From positions 62,001 through 126,000 of the forward strand of contig VTPC01005744.1 of assembly GCA_011009095.1 (NCBI GenBank): DNA of 64,000 nucleotides, written 5' to 3'. Below are positions 51,844-62,676 of the stretch, in pieces. The notes below the pieces were generated by a model. That model was not told the origin of the DNA. It saw only the letters and a list, made by a program, of their open reading frames with translations, and made no database searches. The DNA comes from Ignelater luminosus (lineage: Eukaryota; Arthropoda; Insecta; Coleoptera; Elateridae). The position numbers and the translations under genes are program-made. Within the stretch, counting starts at the first letter, position 1. Every line of letters begins with the position of its first letter.

Positions 51844-52993
51844 CTAAGACTCAAGTTGCTTGTCAATCCAATCATTGTACTCGGTAATTCTGGTATAAAC
51901 GGTAGGAGAACCCGTTTCACAGCTTCCTTTGACTCCGAAAGATACAATACCAACTTGTACAGTTTCGTTGTTGCGTACAATTACAAGAGGACCACCAGAA
52001 TCTCCAGTGCACGAACCTACTCCATTACTACCATTTAGACACACATTAGTCTTAGTGACGTAGCTACCGAAATACAATTTGCATTCTTGATTAGAGATAA
52101 TCTCTTCTTCACCATAGCGTAAGTAATTACTGAGAGAACTAGATTCATCAGAGAATCTTCCCCATCCGCTTACAATGGCTGTTACACCAACAAGAGTAGT
52201 TTTGTCTTTATTTAATTTGACGATTCTTGCTGTTTCTATAATGTAATATTGCAACAAACAGTTAACATATAACTAAAATTACAACTTACGATCGAGTGCT
52301 ATCTTTCTAGAAAGAAATATTATAGCAATGTCATTTAAAACTTTGAAGCTATCCCAGTCCTCATGAACCCTAATAGCTTTAGATCGTATGAGCTGTTGTG
52401 TTGGTTCCTCTTCTTGAATATTATGAGCTCCAACAATTACCTCTGTCGAACGAGCTCTGTGATAAATGTTATATAATAGTATAAAGTGTAATGAAAAATA
52501 AACATTTTGGCAAGTGAAATAAAAACGAAAACATCTCAAAAGAGATCGTTCCAAATAGACTTGTAAATGGTAATTATTATACTTAACTCACTTGTCAACG
52601 CAGTGTGCTGCGGTAAGTACAGCATCATCGCGAATAATTGAACCGCCACAAAAATTAAATCCTTCAAGAACAGCGACCTGCAAAGCATGAGAGTTTTTAA
52701 ACAATTATTATTTGAAAAGGCATAAAATTGCGTTTATCACACAATTAAAACTAAAAAAAAAACCTACTTGAAAAGCTATGCTGTGTGGCTCAGCTTCCTT
52801 TCCACCTACTATTTTTGGTGCAGGCGCAGGAATTCTGGGTACAACAGAGAGACGTTTCGGTTTTATTTTAGACCAATCCCTAGAGGCCTACATTTTATGG
52901 TTATTTAGGTGTATATCATATCACACATGATAAAATATTGTTTACCTGTGCAACAGATACCAAGATGAATGCTGTGAAAATTAAAGCCTTCAT
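51844..52993 (-). CDS. Chymotrypsin-like S1 serine protease, paralogue of the gene at 43794
   Basis: Exons 52993-52946, 52887-52768, 52677-52592, 52456-52290 and 52235-51844 give 270 residues. Four exons equal the paralogue's lengths exactly (48, 120, 167 and 392 nt); exon 3 is one codon shorter. It has a signal peptide (MKALIFTAFILVSVAQ), an APKIVGG activation site, and the triad H81 (LTAAHC), D127 (NDIAI) and S221 (GDSGGP). Position 189 is Gly and 226 Thr, so the specificity should be like the paralogue, but residue 192 is Thr instead of Asn and surface loops differ (an Asn-rich RNNETV loop). Introns 1-4 are much shorter than those of the paralogue, especially intron 3. It is convergent with the paralogue, so the pair arose by an inverted duplication or a later inversion. 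Confidence 0.94.
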
Positions 52994-55074
52994 TATTGTC
53001 ACTTTCTAACATAAGAAACTAATTAATCTCTGTTTCTGAACAAGATTTGTACAGCCTTTATCTTAATTAATAAAATTGGTACTTCAAAAAGCATATCTAT
53101 ACGTATAAAAATAAACGTGTTTCTAGGTATTTATTTACTTTAATTGATTACACTATACCCAATTCAAATTCTCACTTAATGGAAAAATAGAAAAAGTGTT
53201 ACGCAAGATGACATTGCTATTATCAATTACAGAAAAATTGCGATATGTAGTGAATTTACCATATAAGTATAGGTTTATTTCAAGATCCAAAGAATTATTT
53301 GAACATTGCATGCAACTTGCTCTACAGACAGATCAAAAAAGTTTTATTTTAAATGTTTCTGTATAGGGAATTTAAACAAAGTGTTCATAAATGTGTCTGG
53401 GTCGAGTGGGCTGTAAAATCATGCTTGCGGCTGCATTTGGCGTCTTTTGAAAAACAGGATATGTGTTAGAATGTTTGACATGTTACACGCAATGCATCGT
53501 TGTTATGATGGTTGCCTAATCTTATGTTTTTTAATGAATAGTAATTAAAAACTAACTTTTAAGAATTTTTAACATATTATTTATTTATTCAAAAACGAAT
53601 AACGCTGAAATAAATAAATAAATAAATAAAGATTAACTAAGTTGCTAAATGCAGGACAATGATATTTGCAATTGAAAAATGATAGAAAACAAATACGTAT
53701 AATTGATGAAATAAATCAACAAGGGGACACATTCAAATTAGATTCCATAGCCAACTGGACCCAGAAACATTTTGTATATTGCATACTGTAACAACAGCTT
53801 TTGTCCTCATTACATATTTGTATTTGTGATCAATCCTACTGTCTATGTGATTAAGATTTTTGGTCTTTTCCTTGTGTTATTTTTGGCAGCTTCTGTTGAG
53901 GTCACATTGAGAGAGTTGGTTATCTTTAATACATTCTCAGACCAATTAGTTGTATTAATTAGGGGTTCGATGAATCTTTAATTAATTCTTATTGTAAGCG
54001 GGACACAGGGTATACTATTCCATTTTATTCAATCTTTGTTGGGTTACTTAATCTTACACCAGGTTGAACAAGGTAAATGTCATCTGTTCATCTTAATTCT
54101 ACTCGTAATTAGCTTGAGCTTATGATCATTCATTATTTATTTGATTTTTTAATTTTTTATTAAATTGCCTACGCCTCATTGTATTTTTTATATTACTATT
54201 GGTAGTATTGGACGTTGTATATACAGCTTCCTCTATTCCTTCAAGATTCTTTTATTGTTGAAGTTATCTTTAAAAAAAAACAACTTCTTTTAGTTTAATT
54301 TTGTCAGTCAAACCAAGTGTTGTGATTGAATTAGAACATTTCATTATCATTATATTAGATAAATTCTTAACCTCGCTGTATTAACTTCCATTACCTTTGA
54401 TTAGTAATTATAATTATAATTCTTTTCTATAAAACGTTTTTGCCTTTCCTTGTCTAGCTGATTAGATTTTTATTTTGTTGATTAATATTATATATTAATT
54501 CTTTTCTCCAATAGGAAATTAAAATCTTAAGAATCAACTAAAAGATTGAGTTGTAAGTATAATTGAACTAACGTAGGAGTTAAGAGGTCACTAAGCTGGT
54601 GGCAGTCGTGGGAAACTTTTTCCCTCGTTCTTCATGTGGTCGACCACTCTAGAATGTGACAACATGCGTCTTTGTACCGACAAAGGCATACACAGCAATA
54701 TTCTGGGTGGAGTGTAAAATTATAAAGAAATTAATAATGAAAACATTAATCTCAAAAGGGGCTGATTTTTCAATTTTGTAATTGGTATCAAATAATCTAT
54801 GTGTTAAGCTTCACAAGAACCACAAAAGCATAAGTGCGTAGGAGTGGGTTTTGCCTCATGATTACGCACACAATATTTGTTGTATCTTTTGACCCTCAAT
54901 AATTGCAAATGTTTAATATGATACTTACACCCTTTTTAGATTAAGGTATTTAATTACTTAAAATCTTGATGTACCTAGAAAAGCAAGAGTTACACACGGT
55001 TGCCTGAATATTATATTTGATTTGCGTGTAATATTAGACCCTATGATAGACGTTTTCGAGTATGACTCTCTATT
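52994..55074. other. Upstream of the protease and intergenic AT-rich DNA
   Basis: An AGATAA motif on the minus strand (53058-53063) lies 65-70 bases before the protease ATG and could be part of its promoter; no good TATA box is seen. A short AAATAAATAAATAAATAAA run lies near 53611-53629. The rest has no recognised gene or element. Confidence 0.5.
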
Positions 55075-55388
55075 TAGCCCAGTTACTTTATACTCTAAAA
55101 AAATCCGACTAAAGATTTTCCTTCGGAATTCTCTTTATCTCGGCATCAAAAACAATACCTCAAAAGTCCATAAAGCCAACTGAACGGCTACCGAAGTTAC
55201 TGAAGGTCAAAAGTCACGAAAATCAGTTTTTCTTAAATATCTCGTAAACTATTGGTTTTACGTTAATTTTGGTCATTATCAAATATGTTTATAAGCTAAA
55301 TCTACACAAAAAAAGTTCTATACGAAATTTACGTAGAACCAGTAGTTTTTGAGATATAAGACTGAAATGCTACTTCACTATACTATAC

Positions 55389-55762
55389 TGTTACGTTTTG
55401 ACAAAAACGTGTTTTTATTTTTAATATTTATTTTTACTTAATTTATTACAATTTATTTCCAGAATTTATTTATACTAAATTATTTATTTAATTATGTACA
55501 GAATAATTTATTTATCATTAATTAACATTTATTTCGTTCGTAACCACTAGCTGATTGACTGTAAAACTGCCTTCGGCTCGATCAACGCAGCCTTATATTC
55601 GTTTCCGCGTGGTTCTTGATGAGCCTAGAAAGTTCGCGCTCTTTCTCGAACATTCGACGGTAGAAAACTCTGGATAGTTCGAGATTTCTCCGGCACATTC
55701 GACCAGCTTGTTCGAGACTGTTCGAGACTTTTTCTAGAATATTCGAGGGGTGGCGCGTTACA
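55389..55762 (+). mobile_element. Solo LTR, 374 bp, TGTTACG...CGTTACA, with ATAC target duplication
   Basis: The sequence starts TGTTACG and ends CGTTACA (TG...CA termini) and is flanked by ATAC at 55385-55388 and 55763-55766. The surrounding foldback arm is continuous in the right arm at this point, so this is a clean insertion. The first half is AT-rich. The second half is GC-richer, with many TTCGA strings. No internal retroelement coding region is present, so it is a product of LTR-LTR recombination. The ends and the 4-bp duplication suggest a Ty3/Gypsy-like element; the family is inferred. Orientation is uncertain. Confidence 0.8.
55628..55744 (+). promoter_or_regulatory. Cluster of heat-shock-element-like motifs in the solo LTR
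   Basis: Two perfect three-unit HSE arrays are present: TTCTCGAACATTC (55643-55655) and TTCTAGAATATTC (55732-55744). A two-unit GAAAGTTC lies at 55628-55635. Several GTTCGAGA half-site strings lie between them. Alternating GAA/TTC units spaced by two bases are the binding site of heat shock factor. No functional data are available; this is a sequence match. Confidence 0.6.
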
Positions 55763-56201
55763 ATACGTATAGTGGTGTATACAGATATTAAGACCTATTT
55801 ATCCATAGAAACGTCGTTAATGCATATATACCTGCATAATTTGTCGGAATTGTCCTTGGAAAGGACCCTTCTTCATAATAATAATGGTAAGGACCTTGAG
55901 TAGCAGCTGTTTAACTTTATACATTCACCTCTAAAAAATCCGACTGAAGATTTTCCTTCGGGATTCTGTTTATCTCGGCATCAAAATCAATACCTCAAAA
56001 GTCCATAAAGCCAACTGAACGGCTACCGAAGTTACAGAAGGTCAAAGGTCACGAAAATCAGTTTTTCTGTCTCATGGGTCACTGTATAACTGAAAATATT
56101 GGATAACGCATCTTGTACGTTTTAAATTCAGTTTAACGCTTTTAACGTTTTGTAGAGTTCGGACGTTTTATTCATCTCGAAACATTTTATAATTCATTTC
56201 A

Positions 56202-56354
56202 ATGGCAGACAACACGTGTTTTATCTGTAATGAAACTTTCTCAAATAGCATGACTGCGACTGTTTCCGGTTTAGAAACTCTTAGAAATGTGAGTGTTGAA
56301 AGAGGTGACGATCATATAGACTATTTGCAAAGGCCCTTGCCATTATTATTATGA
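56202..56354 (+). CDS. Short captured ORF with CxxC, fragment of an insect CFIC-type protein
   Basis: The ATG opens a 50-codon frame beginning MADNTCFICNETF and continuing GLETLRNVSVERGDDHIDYL, then it runs into the foldback arm and stops. The CFIC (Cys-x-x-Cys) plus LETLRNxSxERGDxxIDYL pattern resembles the N-terminus of a large family of uncharacterised insect proteins whose members carry further Cys/His after this point. Here only the first exon-like piece is present. It is probably captured sequence and not a functional gene. The family resemblance is from memory and unverified. Confidence 0.45.
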   Translation: MADNTCFICNETFSNSMTATVSGLETLRNVSVERGDDHIDYLQRPLPLLL

Positions 56355-56794
56355 AGAAGAGTCCTTTCCAAGGACAATTCAAACAGAAATTATGCAAGTA
56401 TATATGCATTAACGATGTTTCTATGAATAAATAGGTCTTATTATCTGTATACTCCACTATACGTATGCACTTTGCTCCAAAATTGCTCAGTCCTATATCT
56501 CAAAAGCTATTGGTTCTACGTAAATTTTGTATAGGGCCCTTTTTGTGTAGATTTAGCTCATGAACGAATTCCATAATGACCAAAATTAACGTAAAACCAA
56601 TAGTTTACGAGATATTTAAGAAACACTGATTTTCGTGACCTTTAACCTTCTATAACTTCTATAGCCGTCCAGTTGGCTTTATGGACTTTTGAGGAATTGT
56701 CTTTGACGCCGAAATAAAGAGAAGTCTGAGGAAAAATCTTCAATCCGATTTTTTTAGAGGTTTGGCCTTTTTTTTGTATAAAGTAACTGGGCTA

Positions 56795-57867
56795 ATTATC
56801 AAATTATCAAAGGAAGCCTGCACTCATTGCAATAGCCTCAACTGATTGGTTTTTTTTTATAAACTAAAACAAGATTCAACATTCAACAAACTTTATTAGT
56901 TTATTATAGCGAAGCGAATTATTTTATTTAATTTTTTTTTACTGTGATATCTAGAATTTTATGCAGATTTAGAAAATGTCCCCAAAATACTAGAGTGCCA
57001 TTTAAAAATTGAAAATTGATATTAATTACGCGGAACTGGATAATTAAATTAATTTTTTTCCTGCCAGAATGTAGACCAGATAATCTAATATACCTCCCAA
57101 GGGTTATTTATTATTACGCTTATTCTATCGGTATTGCTACAATAAGACTGTTTCCAGACTTTTGGCTAATCCGGTATGTGTTACTAAATATACAGTGTGA
57201 GTATAAAGTAAGGCATAAAATTCAATATTTTTTGTAAGCAAGTATATCGGAAAATCCCGAAACAAAGCGAATTTTTTTATTATAAAGATAGACGCTCGAC
57301 TTCTGCTCTCGTCATTAAACTTAAACAGTCGCTAATTACCATGGCAACCAATTTTGCCTTTCTTCTTCTTGTTATTCAGATAAAGCTATACTTCTTTAAA
57401 TTCCAGCATTCGTTTGTTTTGAAGCAATGACGTCATCGTCGATTTTCAAAAATGGAAACCCTCTATTTGTTTCACAATTTTAATAGACCCTGTAGTGTCT
57501 AAACGATGCTATAAAGTGTTTGCACTTTACTTAAAAAAGTTTTACACGTACGCTCGTTATCAGAGGGTTGATGGCTGGTAATGTAAATAATGTGTTTGTA
57601 TGATATCTGTTGCTGGTGTTCTGAATTAAAAAAGATAAGAAAAAAAAATAAATAAAAAATGACCGTACCTCAAAAAGTAGAAACTTCTTTAACTGTTATT
57701 TAAAAATTTTCTTATGCAAGGTGCAAAAATTTTTTCCGATTCTGTTTTCTTGTCTAGTTGCAGCTCTTCAAAAGTAGCAAGTGAAAACAAGTTTTCTTTG
57801 AAATTATTCTCGAACCATTAAAGATGAATCACTAATCTTAATGTACTCACTTAGTTTACTTTAATGC
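56795..57867. other. Intergenic region with X-box-like and CRE motifs
   Basis: No gene is recognised. An X-box-like RFX site (minus-strand GTTGCCATGGTAAT, 57335-57348) and a perfect CRE TGACGTCA (57428-57435) lie within 100 bp in a slightly GC-richer segment. A one-sided element end ACAGTGTGAGTATAAAGTAAGG type is seen at about 57192. Confidence 0.4.
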
Positions 57868-58140
57868 ATACTTGTGCTGGAAGTACATCACCATTTAACA
57901 TCTTTAATTTTTTTGTTCCTTTATAAATTGACAATGTTTTAAACCTAATAAATTACATGAATTTTGCCGCTTACAATTTTTCAACTTAAGGAATCTTTTT
58001 TAAGGAAACAGGTTGATATCTCAGAAAATTGTAAGAGAGAATTTATGTAACTTCTAATTAGGTTTGAAACACTGTCGTATTGGAGGAACAAAAAGACTGA
58101 AGATGTTAAATCAGCGTATAGTGATTATACAAGTAAAACA
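57868..58140. repeat. Foldback element with about 120-bp arms
   Basis: Left-arm blocks CATCACCATTTAACATCTT, TTTTTGTTCC, TTTTAAACCTAAT and CTTACAATTTTT are matched inversely and in order at 58015-58135 (AAAATTGTAAG, ATTAGGTTTGAAAC, GGAACAAAAA, GAAGATGTTAAAT). The centre is at about 58000. A related single arm occurs at 59495-59625 in the other orientation. Confidence 0.65.
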
Positions 58141-59016
58141 ACTCTTAAAAAAGCAGGAAATTAGCTCGTAAACAAACCAGCAGGGTTGGAGGGTGGTTCG
58201 CGTTTCTGTAATAGATGTCACGACGGTCGAACGCCGAGCCAGCGGCCGAGCGAGGTTAGATTAGTGTCGTACACTATACCTGCAGTGTACTGATACCTGA
58301 GTTACTTTTATAAATAACTCAATTAAAAGGAAGATTCAAAAAATTGTGTAATTTAGTAATTAATAGTAGTATAGTACACTTGTCATCGTATTGTATAACA
58401 AACTGATGGCACCATTTTAAATCACAAGTTAATTATTTCAACGGATATAAAAACTACAAATTAAAATTCAGCATAAGTCAGTCATTCCTTGATTATTTAG
58501 TAATTAGTTTAGAAACAAAATAGTTTCAACCTGTACAATGTAATTTAGTTGGTAAGTTTGCATCAAATGTAATATAGCATGTAATTTTGTCTTTGAAAAA
58601 CAAGATCAATAATATTAATGTAATTGTTGATAAAAAACAATAATTATGCATAATACATGTAGGTATAAATAAGAAACATTTGTAAAACAAAATAAATTTT
58701 TTTATAAATTACTAAGTAATAAATATGAAAACTCAACCAATTTATTTATTGATTTATTTAAATGTAATGTATTGAAGATAGATATTTGAGTACAAGAACA
58801 ATAATGTATTATGATAAATTTGATTTCTTTGGATATTTGTGCATGATTTACGTCCTCTTCTTTAATTTAATACAATGCCATTATAAATTTGGTAAATTGA
58901 GATTTAATAACAGAAAATGCAATGGTAGCCTTTCTAATAATTCATAAAGTCCATAAATAAATCTACAGACGCCACTGAAACTAGCGTAGCGACATCTGTT
59001 CGAAATATCGGTATTA
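58141..59016. other. Intergenic region with a short GC-rich patch
   Basis: A GC-rich patch (58185-58265, including GACGGTCGAACGCCGAGCC) stands out, but no gene or element ends were recognised with it. The remainder is AT-rich with TATTTATTTAT-type simple sequence near 58740. Confidence 0.35.
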
Positions 59017-59396
59017 CCACCGAGGATAGGGATACAGAGAATTCACTCCTAATTATTTTATGTTATTTTATTTCTCCGTTTTCAAAGATCGGCACTTAGT
59101 TGATAGACAATTTTTAAAGTATTTTATGATTTGTGATGTAACGTATTGTTAATTTTTACAGTTTAGTGTGCGCGTTATTTGTTATTAATGTCTTCTAAGA
59201 CTATCATTAATTGTGTAAATAATCTAAACTTTCTAAATGTCCTGAATACGGCTCTGTTTACATTTTTTCTAGTTGAACAGTTGTTGTTAAAAAAACAGTG
59301 CATGCGCGAAGGGGTATTACATGACAATTGAAACTTAGAAATGCTCCCATTGGCTTTTACATTGAAGTGAATTCTCTGTATCCCTGTCCTCTGTGG
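59017..59396. mobile_element. 380-bp MITE with about 30-bp inverted repeats
   Basis: The left end CCACCGAGGATAGGGATAC, continuing AGAGAATTCACT, and the inverse of the right end (CCACAGAGGACAGGGATAC, AGAGAATTCACT) differ at only two of 31 positions. An ATTAC-like duplication flanks it with one extra base of ambiguity. The interior is non-coding. The family is not recognised. Confidence 0.75.
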
Positions 59397-59494
59397 CATT
59401 ACTTTCCAACTCCTACTTCAAGGTCATCGGCCGGCGTTTGAAAAGAACAAAGGATTTTTAAAGAGCTGATCTACTTTATAATCCCTATACGCTG

Positions 59495-59625
59495 GTTAAA
59501 TGGTGATGTACTTGCAGACTACCAATAAGACATCTTCAGATATCAATGAAATTCAGCATCCTTGTTACCTTTGAAGAGCTATATGTAACTAGACAAGGAA
59601 GCAAAATCGGATATAGGTTTATATA
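59495..59625 (-). repeat. Diverged single arm related to 57735-57900
   Basis: Read on the minus strand it shares the CCGATTTTGCTTCC-TTGTCTAGTT, AGCTCTTCAAA and AAGTACATCACCATTTAAC blocks with 57735-57900. It marks the downstream limit of the protease pseudogene, whose last exon is absent. Confidence 0.55.
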
Positions 59626-59758
59626 CATCTTTTGTTTTTTTAAGCTAAAGAATACGTGATTAAAACTTGATGGCCAATGCGTATTTTTCAAATTTCAATT
59701 AAATTCATCAATGTTCTGGATTTAAATGATTAGTATGTAATGATATTAATTTACTCAC

Positions 59759-60804
59759 GATCAAGCTTAATTTCCTCAAAGAGAATAAGTACTGCTAAAT
59801 CATGTCTCCTAACGGTTTTATTCCATTCATCATGAATTACAATTTGTTTTTGCTAATATATGACCTGCTGCGATGGTTCAGTTTTATCTGTGATATTATG
59901 AGCACCAAGAGTTACTTCCACTTTCGTTGCTCTAAAATGACTAAAATCTGTTTATTCTGCCATAGAGAAAAAAGTAAGCATAAGAGTAAATTTAAGACAA
60001 AGAGTATACTTATACATAATAACACCAGAATATGCAAACCTATATAAAGAAAAGCATTAAGTTAAAATTTTCCAATTAAAAGTAAAATCTTTTTTGGTTT
60101 TTGTTTTAAATTTTATCAGGATGAAAAAAATATTTGAATAATCTGTAAATAACTTAAAGATACTTGAAATTTTTTAAATTTGATAAGTGGTTATAGGAAA
60201 CTTTTATATAATAATATGCTTTAATTACAAAGAATTCCTGAAATAAGAACGAGAAAATATTAAATAAGGTAAATGTTAAATTAGATGAAAAAGTCAATGT
60301 AAATATAAAAATACTAAGTGGTACTACATGTAGAAGACTATCAAACCGTAGAGAGGGAGTGCAAATCACAAATAAAAAAACAGTAACTTTGTACCGTACT
60401 CTAGAAGTCTAGACTATTATATTCAAATATGTCAAAATGTTGATAGTTACTAAAACTTGATTTTACCTTTTGCAATAGTATATCTTCTAAATAATAAAGT
60501 CATTTGAGAAAATTTGTATATTCTTAACTAGGACAAGCTTACTCATTAATACAACGGGCTGTTGTAACTACTGCATTGTTTGCAATCATCACAAAAACTT
60601 ACTTCATCAATAACTAAACCAGCCTATAAAAGAAATCTTATTAAAATTCCAATACCAATTTGTGAAATGTAGACAAAACTTTACTATAGACGGTATTTGA
60701 TGTGTTGCAGCTTCTTTTCCCCCGATTATTCGATGTTTTATAAAAGGAATCTTTGTTTTGGCACCGACATATTTTCGTTTGATCTTAGACCAATCTCCTT
60801 TAGC
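59759..60804 (-). pseudogene. Third chymotrypsin-like protease copy, truncated and inactivated
   Basis: Three exons match those of the intact paralogues in order and phase: 60804-60685 (120 nt, exactly the family length; KGDWSKIKRK and HRIIGGKEAA activation region), 60623-60543 (81 nt instead of 86-89) and 59931-59759 (173 nt instead of 167). Exon 3 has a frame-disrupting deletion that removes the Cys-Gly-Gly after the first Cys. Its catalytic His region reads TTARC, so His57 is replaced by Arg. Exon 4 has an in-frame TAG but retains VTLGAHN and the RHDLAVL Asp region. The exon with the catalytic Ser is missing. A possible exon-1 remnant (MRLAIW) lies at 61315-61298. Not expected to make a protease. 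Confidence 0.88.
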
Positions 60805-62676
60805 CTCCAGCACAAAATAAATTATTATCTCAGACTAACTTTGAACATATGCCCGATTTTGCCTGTATAGAGACTAAATTATGTTTGGCTTATTCGGGTT
60901 GAATTTTAGTTTTCAGTTTTCTTTTTCATAAAGTACACTTATCTCTAAACTATTTTTTGTTAAGGAGAAAAGCACTAAATTCAAATGTAGCCTTGGGATT
61001 ATTTAGTGCAACTGAGGAATAATCTAGCTATCCGTCTAGATAAGTACTTTAATGATTCTTCGAATGAGTAAGAGATAAAAAGACGGGAAGTTAGCAAGTA
61101 GCTAGAAGATAAGTTTTATTTATTAGTCCCAAAGTAGCTATTCTATATTTTTACAACTGATTGTTAATACCGATTAAATCTAGAGATATTCAACGTACGT
61201 AATTTTTATGTACTTACTTTATTAAAGTCATTGATCTTTGTCCTACCTTTATCTTAATATTTATTCTTTACATACATTTTTAAATGAAATTACTTACCCA
61301 AATAGCAAGCCTCATTTTGTACTACTTCTTTCTTAGATTATTTGTAAACTATGAAGAATCTTTCTTTTTGTTTTTTGTTTTAGGATTTTAGAAACTTGTA
61401 ATACCTACAATGTTACTTTTAATGCGTTATAGTTCAAATTCAGCTTTATTAGTTTCAAGATCAATCTGAGTTAAACAAAATCTTACTGCAGGTAGTTAGT
61501 AGTTTCTTCCGTCACGGTTTAATGTACAGTTTTCCATCATCAGAAAGCAGCAAGATTTAATGCGCAATTGTATCAAGAAGTCGGGAGTGGGTCATTTTCT
61601 AGATATTCTACTACCCACAAATTCAAAACAAGACCAGATTTCAACTCCATAGACTTCAAATTCTAGATTATTTTGGAGGACATGAAGACGGTTTGTACAG
61701 TTATAACGTAGTGAACAGAACATCTGAAAAATTGCGTCGAGACAGCAGACATTGTAAATAAAAGCTTAGAAGTATCGCAAATAAATTATTTTTTTTGAAA
61801 AGTGAATGTTTTGTTTCATTTTCCTTCTAATTAGGTCACAATATACTTGTAACCAAAATTACAGCAGGACTAGGTAGGTTTATTTAATCACTTGTTAAAG
61901 ATACAAAAGGTTGGCATCAGTTAAGTTGGAAACACTGGTCTTGTTGTAATACAGTTTTTGTCAATGGTGGTTACGTAAGTCATATTGGTTTATGCATATG
62001 GTTTATGTCGTGTAACAGTTTTGTTTTTTGTACACTGCAATGTACTGTGAAAGTATAAAACAGTAGACTTAAGTATTGTAAAATGTACAGTACGTGTCGT
62101 GTAAAAAAAATGAACTTCCAAAGGCATATAATGTAAATAGACCAATTCAACAAAGCATCAAGCATTTAGCTGTTAGCTGCAGAGACAATTAGAAGCAAAT
62201 TATTTTGATGCTGACTTACTATGGTGCAGAATCCAAAAGAGAAAATCGAATATCAAATTTTCTACTTGCTCTTATTACTATACCATTGATACACTGTTTT
62301 TTATGTTCATTAGGTTGGTTTTACAATAATCAGTTTTGCCGTTACATTACACTGAAGTTCCAACACATTCATAATTACTGAAAAAAATACCGTTGTTTTA
62401 AACAGACCAAAAACAAAGATCTTTTTCTATCGATATCATACGATTCTCTGTATTTAAGGTACGATATAAAGACAAGACAATATTAATGGATTTAATTCTT
62501 TCTTCTTAATTCTTTCAGCTACAAACGGCGATAATTATATCGCCCACTGTTTAAAACAAAAGTTGCTCAACCCCCAGTAGTTGCCATAGGCAGTCATCTC
62601 TGTAGGAAGCTTTTAGTTGATATGAAAGCAAGTGTAAAACGGCACTATATCACTAGTTGATACCAATAGACTTATA
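60805..62676. other. Protease pseudogene 5' flank and intergenic DNA
   Basis: This holds the possible exon-1 remnant of the broken protease at 61298-61315. I see no other gene, and no element ends before the mariner at 62677. Confidence 0.5.

Larger units (their letters stand above)
55075..56794. mobile_element. Nested foldback element with captured ORF and solo-LTR insertion
   Basis: The ends are TAGCCCAGTTACTTTATAC and its inverse. The left arm is 55075-55388 plus 55767-55897 (split by a solo LTR). The right arm, 56325-56794, pairs with both pieces in order. The centre holds a direct repeat of the arm segment 55092-55236 at 55929-56066, then a short ORF (56202-56354). An inner pair of inverse blocks (TGTCCTTGGAAAGGACC near 55850 and the inverse near 56370) continues the palindrome. 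There is no transposase, so it is non-autonomous. Confidence 0.8.

Noticed and set aside
53611..53629. Possible CRISPR-like or satellite array
   Set aside because: It is only a short AAAT microsatellite; no CRISPR array is expected or seen in this eukaryotic DNA.
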